Shown: in pieces, positions 26,238 to 34,135 of the stretch | Layout: every line of letters begins with the position of its first letter | Numbering within the stretch: position 1 is the stretch's first letter | Assembly: GCF_039543665.1 (NCBI RefSeq) | Contig: NZ_BAABKE010000001.1 | Location: 186,001 to 250,000, forward strand | Length of the DNA: 64,000 nt | Reading direction: 5' to 3' | Source of the DNA: Wohlfahrtiimonas larvae | Lineage (GTDB): Bacteria > Pseudomonadota > Gammaproteobacteria > Cardiobacteriales > Wohlfahrtiimonadaceae | Made by a program: the position numbers and the translations under genes | The notes under the pieces: model-generated | What the model was told of the DNA's origin: nothing | What the model saw: only the letters and a program-made list of their open reading frames with translations | Databases searched by the model: none

Positions 26238-26258
26238 ATTTACAAAGAAATTGTAAAT
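26238..26258 (+). promoter_or_regulatory. Inverted repeat in the mepK leader
   Basis: Perfect 8-bp arms ATTTACAA / TTGTAAAT with a 5-nt centre, 42 nt before the mepK ATG. It could be an operator or an mRNA hairpin; it has no T-run. Confidence 0.45.
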
Positions 26259-26299
26259 TTCAGAGGTGTAGCATTTAAAAACTAAAACAAAGAGGTAGT

Positions 26300-26956
26300 A
26301 TGGATACTCTCAACAGTAATCAGCCTAATATCATTGAAACGGTTGACGATACCTTATTGTATGAACAATATATTTCAGCACATAACGATTTAGTGTGCGA
26401 AAATCGTAGAAATTTATTAAAATTAGCTACTGGCGCTGTAGCAGCAACATCTTTAATGGGCGTATTTGCAATGCAACCTGCATTGGCAAAAGAAGCTGTC
26501 ACTAAAGAACGCGAGCTAAGAATTTTTACACCTGCTTTGGGTGAAACAAGTCGCATTATTTATTGGATTCCTGGTGAAGGTTATATTCGCGAATCTTTGG
26601 ATGAGATCTCTTGGGCATTGCGTGATCGCAGAACTAAAACAGCAAAATTATATGACCCGCATGTTTTAGATCAGTTATTCGCATTGCGCTTACAATTAGA
26701 TTACCATAAGCCAACTCATGCACTGAGTGGTTATAGATCGCCACAAACCAACGCAATGTTAAGCCGCACGCAAAAAGGGGTGGCAAAGAATAGCTTCCAT
26801 ATGCGTGGTCGTGCAATTGATATCAGAATGCCAGGCACATCAACTTCTAATATCAGACGAGCAGCATTATCTTTAAAAGCTGGTGGTGTTGGTTACTATA
26901 GTCGTTCTAATTTCGTACATATTGATAGCGGACAAGTGAGAACTTGGGGTCGTTAA
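26300..26956 (+). CDS. mepK: MepK/YcbK-family peptidoglycan hydrolase (DUF882), Tat-exported
   Basis: A 218-aa protein of the DUF882/M15-like family. A Tat signal (Arg36-Arg37 in ENRRNLLKLA, hydrophobic core, ALA at about 61-63) precedes the mature enzyme. Zinc-site residues are visible in NSFHMRGRAIDIRMPG (near 166-181) and NFVHIDSG near 205. In E. coli MepK cuts L-Dap-D-Dap crosslinks in the periplasm. The 35-residue stretch before the twin arginines is longer than usual, but the ATG at 26300 has AGAGGTAGT before it, and I see no better start closer in. Confidence 0.85.
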   Translation: MDTLNSNQPNIIETVDDTLLYEQYISAHNDLVCENRRNLLKLATGAVAATSLMGVFAMQPALAKEAVTKERELRIFTPALGETSRIIYWIPGEGYIRESLDEISWALRDRRTKTAKLYDPHVLDQLFALRLQLDYHKPTHALSGYRSPQTNAMLSRTQKGVAKNSFHMRGRAIDIRMPGTSTSNIRRAALSLKAGGVGYYSRSNFVHIDSGQVRTWGR

Positions 26957-26972
26957 TTTAATAGAAGCAATT

Positions 26973-26998
26973 AGCCATGGTTACATGGCTTTTTTTTC
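26973..26998 (+). terminator. Terminator of mepK
   Basis: AGCCATG / CATGGCT stem, 4-nt loop, then eight T. It separates mepK from pyrE. Confidence 0.82.
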
Positions 26999-27033
26999 GT
27001 ACATTTTTTATATTTAAGTTTTTAGGAAGCATC

Positions 27034-27675
27034 ATGAAGGATCATCAAAAAGCATTCATCGAATTAGCTATTCAATATGAGGCATTAAAGTTTGGCGAGT
27101 TTACATTAAAATCTGGTCGTATTAGTCCATACTTTTTTAATGCGGGTGCATTTAATACGGGTGAGGCATTAGCAAAGTTAGGTGAGTTTTATGCTGAAAT
27201 GATCAAAGAGAATGAACTATCTTTTGATATGCTGTTCGGTCCAGCATATAAAGGTATTCCTTTAGTTTCTTCAACAGTATCAGCTTTGTATAATAAGTAT
27301 CACCAAAATTATCCTTGGAGCTTTAACCGTAAAGAAGCCAAAGATCATGGCGAAGGTGGAATGATTGTAGGTTCTGCTTTGCAGGGTGATGTTTTATTGA
27401 TTGATGATGTGATGACAGCAGGTACTGCGATCCGTGAATCCATTGAGTTGATTGAAAAAGCAGGTGCTAAACCCGCGTGTGTTGTACTGATGCTAGATCG
27501 TCAAGAACGTGGGCGATCTGAGTTGTCGGCAGTGCAAGAAATGCGACAAAATTATGGTTTAACAGTGTGTTCTTTAATTTCTATGGGGGATCTGATTAGT
27601 TATTTAGAAGCATCGGGTGATAACATTGAAACACTTGAGAATATGAAGAAATATCGCGATCAATATGGAGTGTAG
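27034..27675 (+). CDS. pyrE: Orotate phosphoribosyltransferase
   Basis: A 213-aa enzyme that joins orotate to PRPP in pyrimidine synthesis, the same length as in E. coli. It has LKSGRISPYFFNAG near residues 25-38, GPAYKGIPL near 71, and the PRPP loop VLLIDDVMTAGTAIRE near 120-135. The ATG at 27034 has AGGAAG 5 nt upstream; an earlier in-frame start at 26977 lies inside the mepK terminator and is rejected. It runs into nudF with a 1-nt gap. Confidence 0.95.
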   Translation: MKDHQKAFIELAIQYEALKFGEFTLKSGRISPYFFNAGAFNTGEALAKLGEFYAEMIKENELSFDMLFGPAYKGIPLVSSTVSALYNKYHQNYPWSFNRKEAKDHGEGGMIVGSALQGDVLLIDDVMTAGTAIRESIELIEKAGAKPACVVLMLDRQERGRSELSAVQEMRQNYGLTVCSLISMGDLISYLEASGDNIETLENMKKYRDQYGV

Positions 27676-27676
27676 A

Positions 27677-28282
27677 ATGACATTGCCAGATGCTCAGAAA
27701 ATTAAAGTTAGTAGTTTAACTCGCAAATATGATGGGTTCTTTAAGATCGATGAGTTAATTTTTGATCATCCCACCTTTAATGGTGAAATGATCAAAAATG
27801 TTCGTCGCGAAGTATTTGTAAGGTTAGATGCTGTAGCCGTTCTACCTTATGATCCTGTGAACGATACAGTCTTATTGACGAGACAATTGCGCATTGCATC
27901 TGCAGGCAAAATGGAATCACCTTGGGTAATCGAATTGATGGCAGGATTGGTAGATAAAACAGACGAAGCTTTTGTTAATGTTGCTGAGCGTGAGGCAATG
28001 GAAGAGGCGGGTTTGAATATTAGCAATTTAACACCTATTTGTGATTTTTTTCCATCTGTGGGTGGAAGTAATGAAAAATTATATTTATTTTTAGCTTTAA
28101 CGGACCTATCAAAAGCAGGTGGTTATTTCGGTTTGTCAGAAGAGCATGAAGACATTGAAGCTTTTGTTGTATCAAGAGAAGCGGCAATGGAAATGATATT
28201 AAATGGGGAAATTCAAACCGCATCTACAATTATTGCGCTACAATGGTTGCAATTGAATCATCATAGATATCAAAGAAGGTAA
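27677..28282 (+). CDS. nudF: ADP-ribose pyrophosphatase (Nudix)
   Basis: A 201-aa Nudix hydrolase. The Nudix box is G-x5-E-x7-REAMEEAGL near residues 92-115 (starting at GLVDKTDEAFVN). The N-terminal strand region and the PSVGGSNEKLYLFLA segment match NudF-type ADP-ribose pyrophosphatases. The ATG at 27677 has GGAG 6 nt upstream, lying inside the pyrE stop region. It probably clears ADP-ribose and related nucleotides. Confidence 0.86.
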   Translation: MTLPDAQKIKVSSLTRKYDGFFKIDELIFDHPTFNGEMIKNVRREVFVRLDAVAVLPYDPVNDTVLLTRQLRIASAGKMESPWVIELMAGLVDKTDEAFVNVAEREAMEEAGLNISNLTPICDFFPSVGGSNEKLYLFLALTDLSKAGGYFGLSEEHEDIEAFVVSREAAMEMILNGEIQTASTIIALQWLQLNHHRYQRR

Positions 28283-28294
28283 TTCGAGGTTATT

Positions 28295-28912
28295 ATGATT
28301 TTGTATATGCATCCAGAAAATCCCCAGCCAAGAGCAATAGCGCAGGCAGTGGAAATTTTACGTAAAGATGGTATTTTAGTATATCCCACTGACTCTAGTT
28401 ATGCTTTTTGTTGTATGATCGGTAATCAGCAAGGGATGGAGCGTATTCGTCGTATTCGTGAGGTTAGTGATGATCACTTTTTCTCATTGGTATGCAGAGA
28501 TTTGTCAGAGTTAGCAACCTATGCGATGGTGGATAATAGTCAATATCGTTTATTAAAGGCTGTTTTACCTGGTGCATATACTTTTATATTAAAAGGTTCT
28601 AAAGATATTCCTAAAAAACTTTTAACACCTAAACGTAAAACAATTGGTTTGCGTGTGCCTGATCATAAAATTACACAGGATTTGTTAGAAGCATTGGGAG
28701 AGCCTTTATTATCAACAACGGTGACATTACCAAACTATACCGCTGAAGATCTGAGAGAAATTTATCAGATTGAAGATCTTTTGGAAAAAAGAGTGGATGC
28801 CATCATTGATGCAGGAGATTGTAGTCATTTACCGACCTCTGTGGTTGATTTAACATCTGGTGTGCCCGAAATAATCCGCGAAGGAGCAGGCGCTGTAGAT
28901 ATTTTTATCTAG
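28295..28912 (+). CDS. yciO: YciO-family Sua5/YrdC-like protein
   Basis: A 205-aa member of the Sua5/YciO/YrdC family, close to E. coli YciO (206 aa). It shows YPTDSSYAFCC near residues 30-40 (the nucleotide-binding PTDT-type loop), FFSLVCRDLSELATYA near 61-76, and KKLLTPKRKTIGLRVPDH near 107-124. YrdC relatives make threonylcarbamoyl-AMP for tRNA t6A; YciO proteins have a related fold, but their role is less certain. It lies 12 nt after nudF, making a pyrE-nudF-yciO operon. Confidence 0.86.
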   Translation: MILYMHPENPQPRAIAQAVEILRKDGILVYPTDSSYAFCCMIGNQQGMERIRRIREVSDDHFFSLVCRDLSELATYAMVDNSQYRLLKAVLPGAYTFILKGSKDIPKKLLTPKRKTIGLRVPDHKITQDLLEALGEPLLSTTVTLPNYTAEDLREIYQIEDLLEKRVDAIIDAGDCSHLPTSVVDLTSGVPEIIREGAGAVDIFI

Positions 28913-29012
28913 AATGATGTAAAAAATATGCAATTTAATTTTAAATGGTATACAATACTTTCCTTTTTATGGTTACCAATTTAATTGGTTTTGAGCAATA
29001 GGTTTATCAATT

Positions 29013-29369
29013 ATGAATATCGTACAGCAATTAGAGCAAGAGATGATGAGCCGTCAACTTCCTGAGTTTTCAACAGGAGATACGGTTGTTGTCAACGTTA
29101 AAGTTAAAGAAGGAAACCGTGAGCGTGTGCAAGCATTCGAAGGCGTAGTTATCGCTAAGCGTAATCGCGGTATGGGTTCAGCGTTCACAGTTCGTAAGAT
29201 TTCTCACGGTGTTGGTGTTGAACGTACGTTCCAAACATTCAGCCCATTAATCGCATCATTAGACGTTAAGCGTCGTGGTGATGTTCGCAAAGCGAAGATT
29301 TACTACTTGCGTAATCTTGAAGGTAAAGCGGCTCGTATTAAAGAAAAGCTTACTTTTAAAGCTAAATAA
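29013..29369 (+). CDS. rplS: 50S ribosomal protein L19
   Basis: A 118-aa ribosomal protein. Family features are MNIVQQLEQEMM at the start, FSTGDTVVVNVKVKEGNRERVQAFEGVVIAKR near 20-50, and the RRGDVRKAKIYYLRNLEGKAARI tail. It is not next to rpsP-rimM-trmD, its usual partners. A small hairpin (ACCAAT / ATTGGT, 28975-28989) lies in its leader. A terminator follows. Confidence 0.96.
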   Translation: MNIVQQLEQEMMSRQLPEFSTGDTVVVNVKVKEGNRERVQAFEGVVIAKRNRGMGSAFTVRKISHGVGVERTFQTFSPLIASLDVKRRGDVRKAKIYYLRNLEGKAARIKEKLTFKAK

Positions 29370-29388
29370 TTTTAAACAATTATTTGTG

Positions 29389-29421
29389 AAAAACCCTAGA
29401 ATACTCTTCTAGGGTTTTTTT
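29389..29421 (+). terminator. Terminator of rplS
   Basis: A 10-bp stem AAACCCTAGA / TCTAGGGTTT and a T-run, ending 12 nt before the next gene. Confidence 0.88.
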
Positions 29422-29432
29422 ATTTCTGGATT

Positions 29433-30311
29433 ATGAAAAAAATAATTTATTGCATCAGTGATGGGAAGATAGGGCATCTTCGACAAAGTGAAGGTTTGGC
29501 AAAAGCATTACAAAAATTAAGGCCACATGATTATGATGTTCAAATATTGCCAAAATTTTCATTATGGCAATGGCTCAAAAGCTTAGGTCAGTGTGCTAAA
29601 AAAATAGAGGCTAACAGCTTAGTGGTTGGGGCAGGGCATCGTACACATTTTAGTCTGCTATATTACAAATGGAAATATGCAGCCAAATCTATTGTGATTA
29701 TGAAGCCATCATTACCTAAGGTTTGGTTTGATTACTGCATTGTGCCAAAGCATGATGGTTTACCTGAACGAGATAATGTGCTAGTTACAGAAGGTGCAAT
29801 GAATGCGTTATCATTAATGGATGCGACAAAAGAAGATCAAACTTTGGTTTTAATTGGTGGGCCAAGCTTTGCATGTGAGTGGAAAAACACCCATGTTTAC
29901 CAAGAGTTATCTGCCAGAATTTCATTGAAAAATGATGATAAAAAAATTATTTTATCAACATCTCGAAGAACACCGCAGGATTTTATTGTCAATTTACCGA
30001 AAGATATTCTAGATAAAAGTGAGATTATTGATTTTCAAGTAGTAGATGAGTCATGGTTGCCAAAGCAACTATTAAAAAGTAAAGAAGCTTGGGTGACGGC
30101 GGAGTCAATTTCTATGATTTATGAATCATTAAGCGCAGGCTGTTTGGTAAAAATCATTGATGTCACAGGATTAAAAGGTAAAATAGCGCAGAATTTAAAT
30201 CATTTGATTGAGGCTCATAAAGTTAATAGTGATGATAATCATTTTGAACGATTGAATGAGTCTGGTCGTATTGCACAAAAATTATTAGCATCAGGAATTA
30301 TGAATGATTGA
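29433..30311 (+). CDS. ELM1/GtrOC1-family putative glycosyltransferase-like protein
   Basis: A 292-aa protein resembling the mitochondrial fission ELM1 family (COG3660). The N-terminus IIYCISDGKIGHLRQSEGLAKAL and the middle VLIGGPSFACEW, AESISMIYESLSAGC look like a two-domain GT-B fold. In proteobacteria the family sits near LPS genes and probably handles a nucleotide sugar. There is no signal peptide. Its end overlaps the start of the O-antigen ligase gene by 8 nt, so both belong to one operon and the product likely acts in surface polysaccharide assembly. It starts without a clear SD after the rplS terminator. Confidence 0.78.
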   Translation: MKKIIYCISDGKIGHLRQSEGLAKALQKLRPHDYDVQILPKFSLWQWLKSLGQCAKKIEANSLVVGAGHRTHFSLLYYKWKYAAKSIVIMKPSLPKVWFDYCIVPKHDGLPERDNVLVTEGAMNALSLMDATKEDQTLVLIGGPSFACEWKNTHVYQELSARISLKNDDKKIILSTSRRTPQDFIVNLPKDILDKSEIIDFQVVDESWLPKQLLKSKEAWVTAESISMIYESLSAGCLVKIIDVTGLKGKIAQNLNHLIEAHKVNSDDNHFERLNESGRIAQKLLASGIMND

Positions 30312-31554
30312 AGCATTAAAAAGTAAATTAACACAAGAAAATATCGTAATTTTTTTATTTTCGATGATATTTTGGTTCTATAGTGCTCCAATGGGCGTAT
30401 ATAACGGAACAGTAATTCTGACTACATTATGGGGGATTTATTATTTTATCCGTCATAGGCAGCAGGTATTGACGTATTTTAAAGATAGTCGATTTATTTG
30501 GTTATTCAGTCTTGTTGTGATTCCGATGGTGGTTTCTGCTGTGTTAAGCGGATATCCGGGGGAAAGCTGGAAAACAGTTGTGAATTTTTTACGTTTCTTT
30601 TTTATAGGAAGCTTGGTTCTGTTATTAACGGTCCCTGCTTTAGAGAAGATTCGTTATGCGATTTTGGCTTATATTGTTTTGATTTCTGTGGATGCGATCA
30701 TTGAATGGTTGACAGGTTATCATTTAATGGGTGAAAGTCGAGATCGCGCCCGTATTATGGGATTGTTCCAGTATTATCATTTAGGATATGTGCTCGCAAC
30801 TTTAACGCCATTTATTTTTTATCAAATGATCGCATCATTTACGAAAAAAACAGGCAAACAATATTATTGGTTACTTGGCTCATTATTAGCAGTGATTGCT
30901 ATTTTTATTGCAGGTTCCCGTGCTGGTGTTGTGACGTTATTGGTGAGCTTGGGATTGATCATGTTACATATGATTATTCAGAAAAAAATATCTGCAAAAT
31001 GGATTTCAGGTGGAATCTTAGCAATTGTTATTGTTGGTGGTGCAATTTCTCAATTGCCGATTGTTAAAAATCGATATATTAATACATTGGAAAGTACAGA
31101 ACAGGCTAAGATAGGAAGTTATGAATGGATTGATAGAGTATCTTCTGATCGTTTAGTATTGTGGCAGTTTGCGTGGAGTGAATATAAAAATAATCCTATC
31201 ATTGGTTCTGGTAGTGGCACTTTTGAAAAGGCATTCAAAACATTGCCGGTGGAAGCAAGAGGCGTACATATTGGTGGTGCAGGCTTTCCTCATTTTTATG
31301 GATTAGAAATTTTATCTCAAACTGGTACTTTAGGTTTTATAAGTTATTTATTGGCATTGAGTTGGGTGCTGCTGTTATTATTAAAAGCAAATAAATTTTC
31401 TGTTTGGTTTGCTGTCGCATTTTTAGCAATGATGCCGATTAACCTGCATGTATCATTTTATGGTAGTTTTTGGGCTGCATTAATTTGGATGCCATTGATT
31501 CTAGGGCTGAGAGACCGATATTTATCATTGCAACAAGATGCTACGAATGCTTGA
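30304..31554 (+). CDS. O-antigen ligase-family protein (WaaL-like)
   Basis: A 416-aa inner-membrane protein with about 11-12 transmembrane helices and the Wzy_C/O-antigen ligase layout: a large periplasmic loop around residues 255-350 containing RLVLWQFAWSEYKNNPIIGSG and the later GVHIGGAGFPHFYGLEIL with the conserved His. WaaL joins O-polysaccharide or other glycans to lipid A-core; related proteins ligate to pilins or polymerise glycans, so the acceptor is uncertain. It is coupled to the ELM1-family gene. The stop codon overlaps a sigma-32-like -35 box for htpX. Confidence 0.82.
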   Translation: MIEALKSKLTQENIVIFLFSMIFWFYSAPMGVYNGTVILTTLWGIYYFIRHRQQVLTYFKDSRFIWLFSLVVIPMVVSAVLSGYPGESWKTVVNFLRFFFIGSLVLLLTVPALEKIRYAILAYIVLISVDAIIEWLTGYHLMGESRDRARIMGLFQYYHLGYVLATLTPFIFYQMIASFTKKTGKQYYWLLGSLLAVIAIFIAGSRAGVVTLLVSLGLIMLHMIIQKKISAKWISGGILAIVIVGGAISQLPIVKNRYINTLESTEQAKIGSYEWIDRVSSDRLVLWQFAWSEYKNNPIIGSGSGTFEKAFKTLPVEARGVHIGGAGFPHFYGLEILSQTGTLGFISYLLALSWVLLLLLKANKFSVWFAVAFLAMMPINLHVSFYGSFWAALIWMPLILGLRDRYLSLQQDATNA

Positions 31555-31577
31555 AAAAATATACTATAACACCATTA
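31550..31577 (+). promoter_or_regulatory. htpX: Sigma-32-like promoter of htpX
   Basis: CTTGAAA (31550-31556) and CACCATTA (31570-31577) are spaced 13 nt apart, close to the heat-shock consensus CTTGAAA-N13/14-CCCCATNT. The -35 overlaps the waaL stop codon. htpX belongs to the sigma-32 regulon in E. coli. Confidence 0.65.
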
Positions 31578-31607
31578 TAGATCTGTAAATTATTAGGGGG
31601 ATTTTAT

Positions 31608-32501
31608 ATGTTTAAACGCATGATGTTATGGGTTGTAACAAATATTGCAGTGATTGCAGTGATTACTGTAATTTTATCTGTGACAGGGCTAAGTGGAGCG
31701 CTAAACGGTGGACAGGGATTGTTGCCAATGTTATTAGCTGCTGCCGTTATTGGATTTACGGGATCAATTATTTCACTCTTGATGTCAAAAAAAATGGCTA
31801 TCCATGGCATGGGTGTTCATGTTATTCAACAGCCTGAAAATCAAATGGAAGTTTGGTTGGTAGAAACTGTGAGAAGACAAGCTGAAGCTGCTGGTATTGG
31901 TATGCCAGACGTTGGTATATTTGATTCTGCGGATCCTAATGCTTTTGCGACAGGGGCTAATAAAAATGCGTCCTTAGTCGCTGTTAGCACTGGATTACTG
32001 CACAACATGAATCAAGATGAGATTGAAGCAGTTCTTGGGCATGAAGTTGCTCATATTGCCAATGGTGATATGGTGACATTAACTTTAATTCAAGGTGTTG
32101 TGAATACATTTGTGATTTTCTTATCACGCATTGTTGCGGGAATTATTACAAATGCATTGCAGGGTAATAGTGATGATGATAGCGATGCTGCGGTTGAGAA
32201 TAGCGGCACATTCTTTATTGTTTCATTTATTTTACAAATTGTTTTTGGTTTCTTAGCATCAATGATTGTTGCTTGGTTTAGCCGTCAAAGAGAGTTTCGT
32301 GCAGATGAAGGTGGTGCTCGCTTAGCAGGTAAGTCTAAGATGATTGGAGCATTGCAAGCATTGCAAAATCAACATGCCAATGAAGATTTACCAGGAAACT
32401 TAGCTGCATTTGGTATTTCAGGTAAATTTTCTAGCTTATTCAGTAGTCATCCTCCATTGGAAGTGAGAATTGAAGCATTGCGCAATAATCAACAATTTTA
32501 G
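31608..32501 (+). CDS. htpX: Heat-shock membrane zinc protease HtpX
   Basis: A 297-aa M48 metalloprotease of the inner membrane. Two N-terminal transmembrane helices (residues 5-25 and 35-55) precede the catalytic domain with HEVAHIANGD near 144-153 (zinc His-His and Glu). Two more hydrophobic segments follow near 158-180 and 200-222, and the third zinc ligand region EFRADEGGARLAG lies near 228. It works with FtsH in membrane protein quality control. A GGGGG SD precedes the ATG. The sigma-32-like promoter upstream makes it a separate heat-inducible unit. Confidence 0.95.
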   Translation: MFKRMMLWVVTNIAVIAVITVILSVTGLSGALNGGQGLLPMLLAAAVIGFTGSIISLLMSKKMAIHGMGVHVIQQPENQMEVWLVETVRRQAEAAGIGMPDVGIFDSADPNAFATGANKNASLVAVSTGLLHNMNQDEIEAVLGHEVAHIANGDMVTLTLIQGVVNTFVIFLSRIVAGIITNALQGNSDDDSDAAVENSGTFFIVSFILQIVFGFLASMIVAWFSRQREFRADEGGARLAGKSKMIGALQALQNQHANEDLPGNLAAFGISGKFSSLFSSHPPLEVRIEALRNNQQF

Positions 32502-32516
32502 TTGAATAAATCATAT

Positions 32517-32557
32517 AAAAATAGCTCATCTCGATATAAGAAATGAGCTATTTTTTT
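32517..32557. terminator. Bidirectional terminator between htpX and ybeY
   Basis: A 12-bp stem AAAATAGCTCAT / ATGAGCTATTTT with T-runs on both strands, between convergent genes. Confidence 0.85.
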
Positions 32558-32573
32558 GAGTTCAATTTAAGAT

Positions 32574-33044
32574 TTAATCAATCTCATAAGGATTAGCAAT
32601 CGAAAGTTTTTCTAGAATCTCAATTTCTAAGCTTTCCATTTCTTCAGCTTCTTCTTCGATAATATGATCGTAACCTAATAGATGTAAAACGCCATGTGTC
32701 ACCATATGTGCTAAGTGATTTTCAAAGGTTTTACCTTGCTCGATGGATTCATCTTTAACAACAGTTAGGCAAATAATTAAATCTCCCATGAAGTACACAG
32801 ATGAATCAGGAATATCATAGTTTGCAGGGAAGGATAAGACATTTGTAGGTTTATCTTTGCTTCGGTAATCTTTGTTGAGTGCTTGAATTTCCTCTGAATC
32901 TGCAAATCGGATGGTTAATTCAACATCATTTTCTTCAATATCAATAAAAGATAAAGCGTTATTAACCCAAAATTCTAACTGTTCTTGTGTTGGAATGGTT
33001 GGGTATTTTGTGGCATTTTGCACATCTAAAATGAGGTTAGTCAT
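32574..33044 (-). CDS. ybeY: Endoribonuclease YbeY
   Basis: A 156-aa zinc-dependent RNase for 16S rRNA maturation and 70S quality control. The zinc motif H-x3-H-x5-H is in HMVTHGVLHLLGYDH near residues 112-126. The ATG at 33044 overlaps the ybeZ stop by 8 nt (ATGACTAA) and has AGGA 9 nt upstream; an earlier in-frame start at 33089 lies well inside ybeZ and adds unrelated residues. The ybeZ-ybeY order is conserved in gammaproteobacteria. Confidence 0.94.
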   Translation of the reverse strand: MTNLILDVQNATKYPTIPTQEQLEFWVNNALSFIDIEENDVELTIRFADSEEIQALNKDYRSKDKPTNVLSFPANYDIPDSSVYFMGDLIICLTVVKDESIEQGKTFENHLAHMVTHGVLHLLGYDHIIEEEAEEMESLEIEILEKLSIANPYEID

Positions 33045-33999
33045 TTTTTGTGTCCTCAGCAGCTTGATATGCATTGATGATTTTTGCAACTAATGGGTGA
33101 CGCACAACATCTTTTGAATCAAAGAATGTCATGGTAATGCCATTAACATTATTTAAAACAGTCATAGCATTTTTGAGGCCAGATGTGACATGTTTTGGTA
33201 AGTCAATTTGTGAAATATCACCTGTAATCACTGCTGTAGAGTTAAAGCCTAAGCGTGTTAGGAACATTTTCATTTGTTCGACAGTTGTATTTTGAGCTTC
33301 ATCCAAAATAATGAATGCATCATTTAACGTACGGCCACGCATAAATGCTAATGGCGCAATTTCTATAACATTGCGCTCAATGAGCTTTAAGACAGTTTCA
33401 AAGCCTAACATCTCATATAATGCATCATATAAAGGACGTAAATAAGGATCGACTTTTTGAGTTAAATCACCTGGTAAGAATCCTAATTTTTCACCTGCTT
33501 CGACAGCAGGGCGAACTAGAATAATTCTACGAATATTTTGGCGCTCTAATGCATCAACAGCAGAAGCAACAGCTAAGAATGTTTTTCCAGTACCCGCAGG
33601 GCCAATGCCAAAGTTAATGGCATTATGTGCGATTTCTGATAAATAATGTTTTTGATTAGTGCTGCGACCACGGATTAATCCTCGTTTATTTTTGAGGACA
33701 ACTTCTTGACGGTTGTCTTTGCTCTCTTCAATAAAATCATCACGATCAAATTGTGTGCTGTGTAAAGCTAAGCGAACAATGTCTTCATCCAAAATTTCTT
33801 CAGCTGTTGAATCATATAAATGTTCTAGGATAGTTTTAGCTTCTGATTCAGCCGATTCTTCACCTGTAATTTTAAATTTAGGGCCACGGTTAGCAATCTC
33901 AACTGCAAAGTGTTTTTCAATCAATTGTAAATGTGAATTTAGGTTACCGCATAAATTGGCAAGACGCTCATTATTGTCGGGAAAAGTTAGCTCAAGCAT
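33037..33999 (-). CDS. ybeZ: PhoH-family ATPase YbeZ
   Basis: A 320-aa PhoH-like P-loop ATPase. Walker A GPAGTGKTFLAVA lies near residue 142, Walker B AFIILDEAQNTT near 235, and an N-terminal KH-like region before it. It partners YbeY in RNA metabolism; the E. coli protein is a little longer (346 aa). The miaB gene that often precedes it is absent; the gap upstream faces pilB. Confidence 0.94.
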   Translation of the reverse strand: MLELTFPDNNERLANLCGNLNSHLQLIEKHFAVEIANRGPKFKITGEESAESEAKTILEHLYDSTAEEILDEDIVRLALHSTQFDRDDFIEESKDNRQEVVLKNKRGLIRGRSTNQKHYLSEIAHNAINFGIGPAGTGKTFLAVASAVDALERQNIRRIILVRPAVEAGEKLGFLPGDLTQKVDPYLRPLYDALYEMLGFETVLKLIERNVIEIAPLAFMRGRTLNDAFIILDEAQNTTVEQMKMFLTRLGFNSTAVITGDISQIDLPKHVTSGLKNAMTVLNNVNGITMTFFDSKDVVRHPLVAKIINAYQAAEDTKND

Positions 34000-34135
34000 T
34001 AATAATTAATCATCCAAAAATAAGATTCATTATACACGGAGAAGAAAGGGAGTCTAAGCTATTTCTATGGTAGGAATAATCAGCTATAATCAAGAGAGTA
34101 GAAAGAATATTTATTTTAAATAGAGAGAATTTGGC

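Noticed and set aside
26977..27033. N-terminal extension of PyrE
   Set aside because: It would be encoded by the mepK terminator; the ATG at 27034 has a proper SD and gives the normal length.
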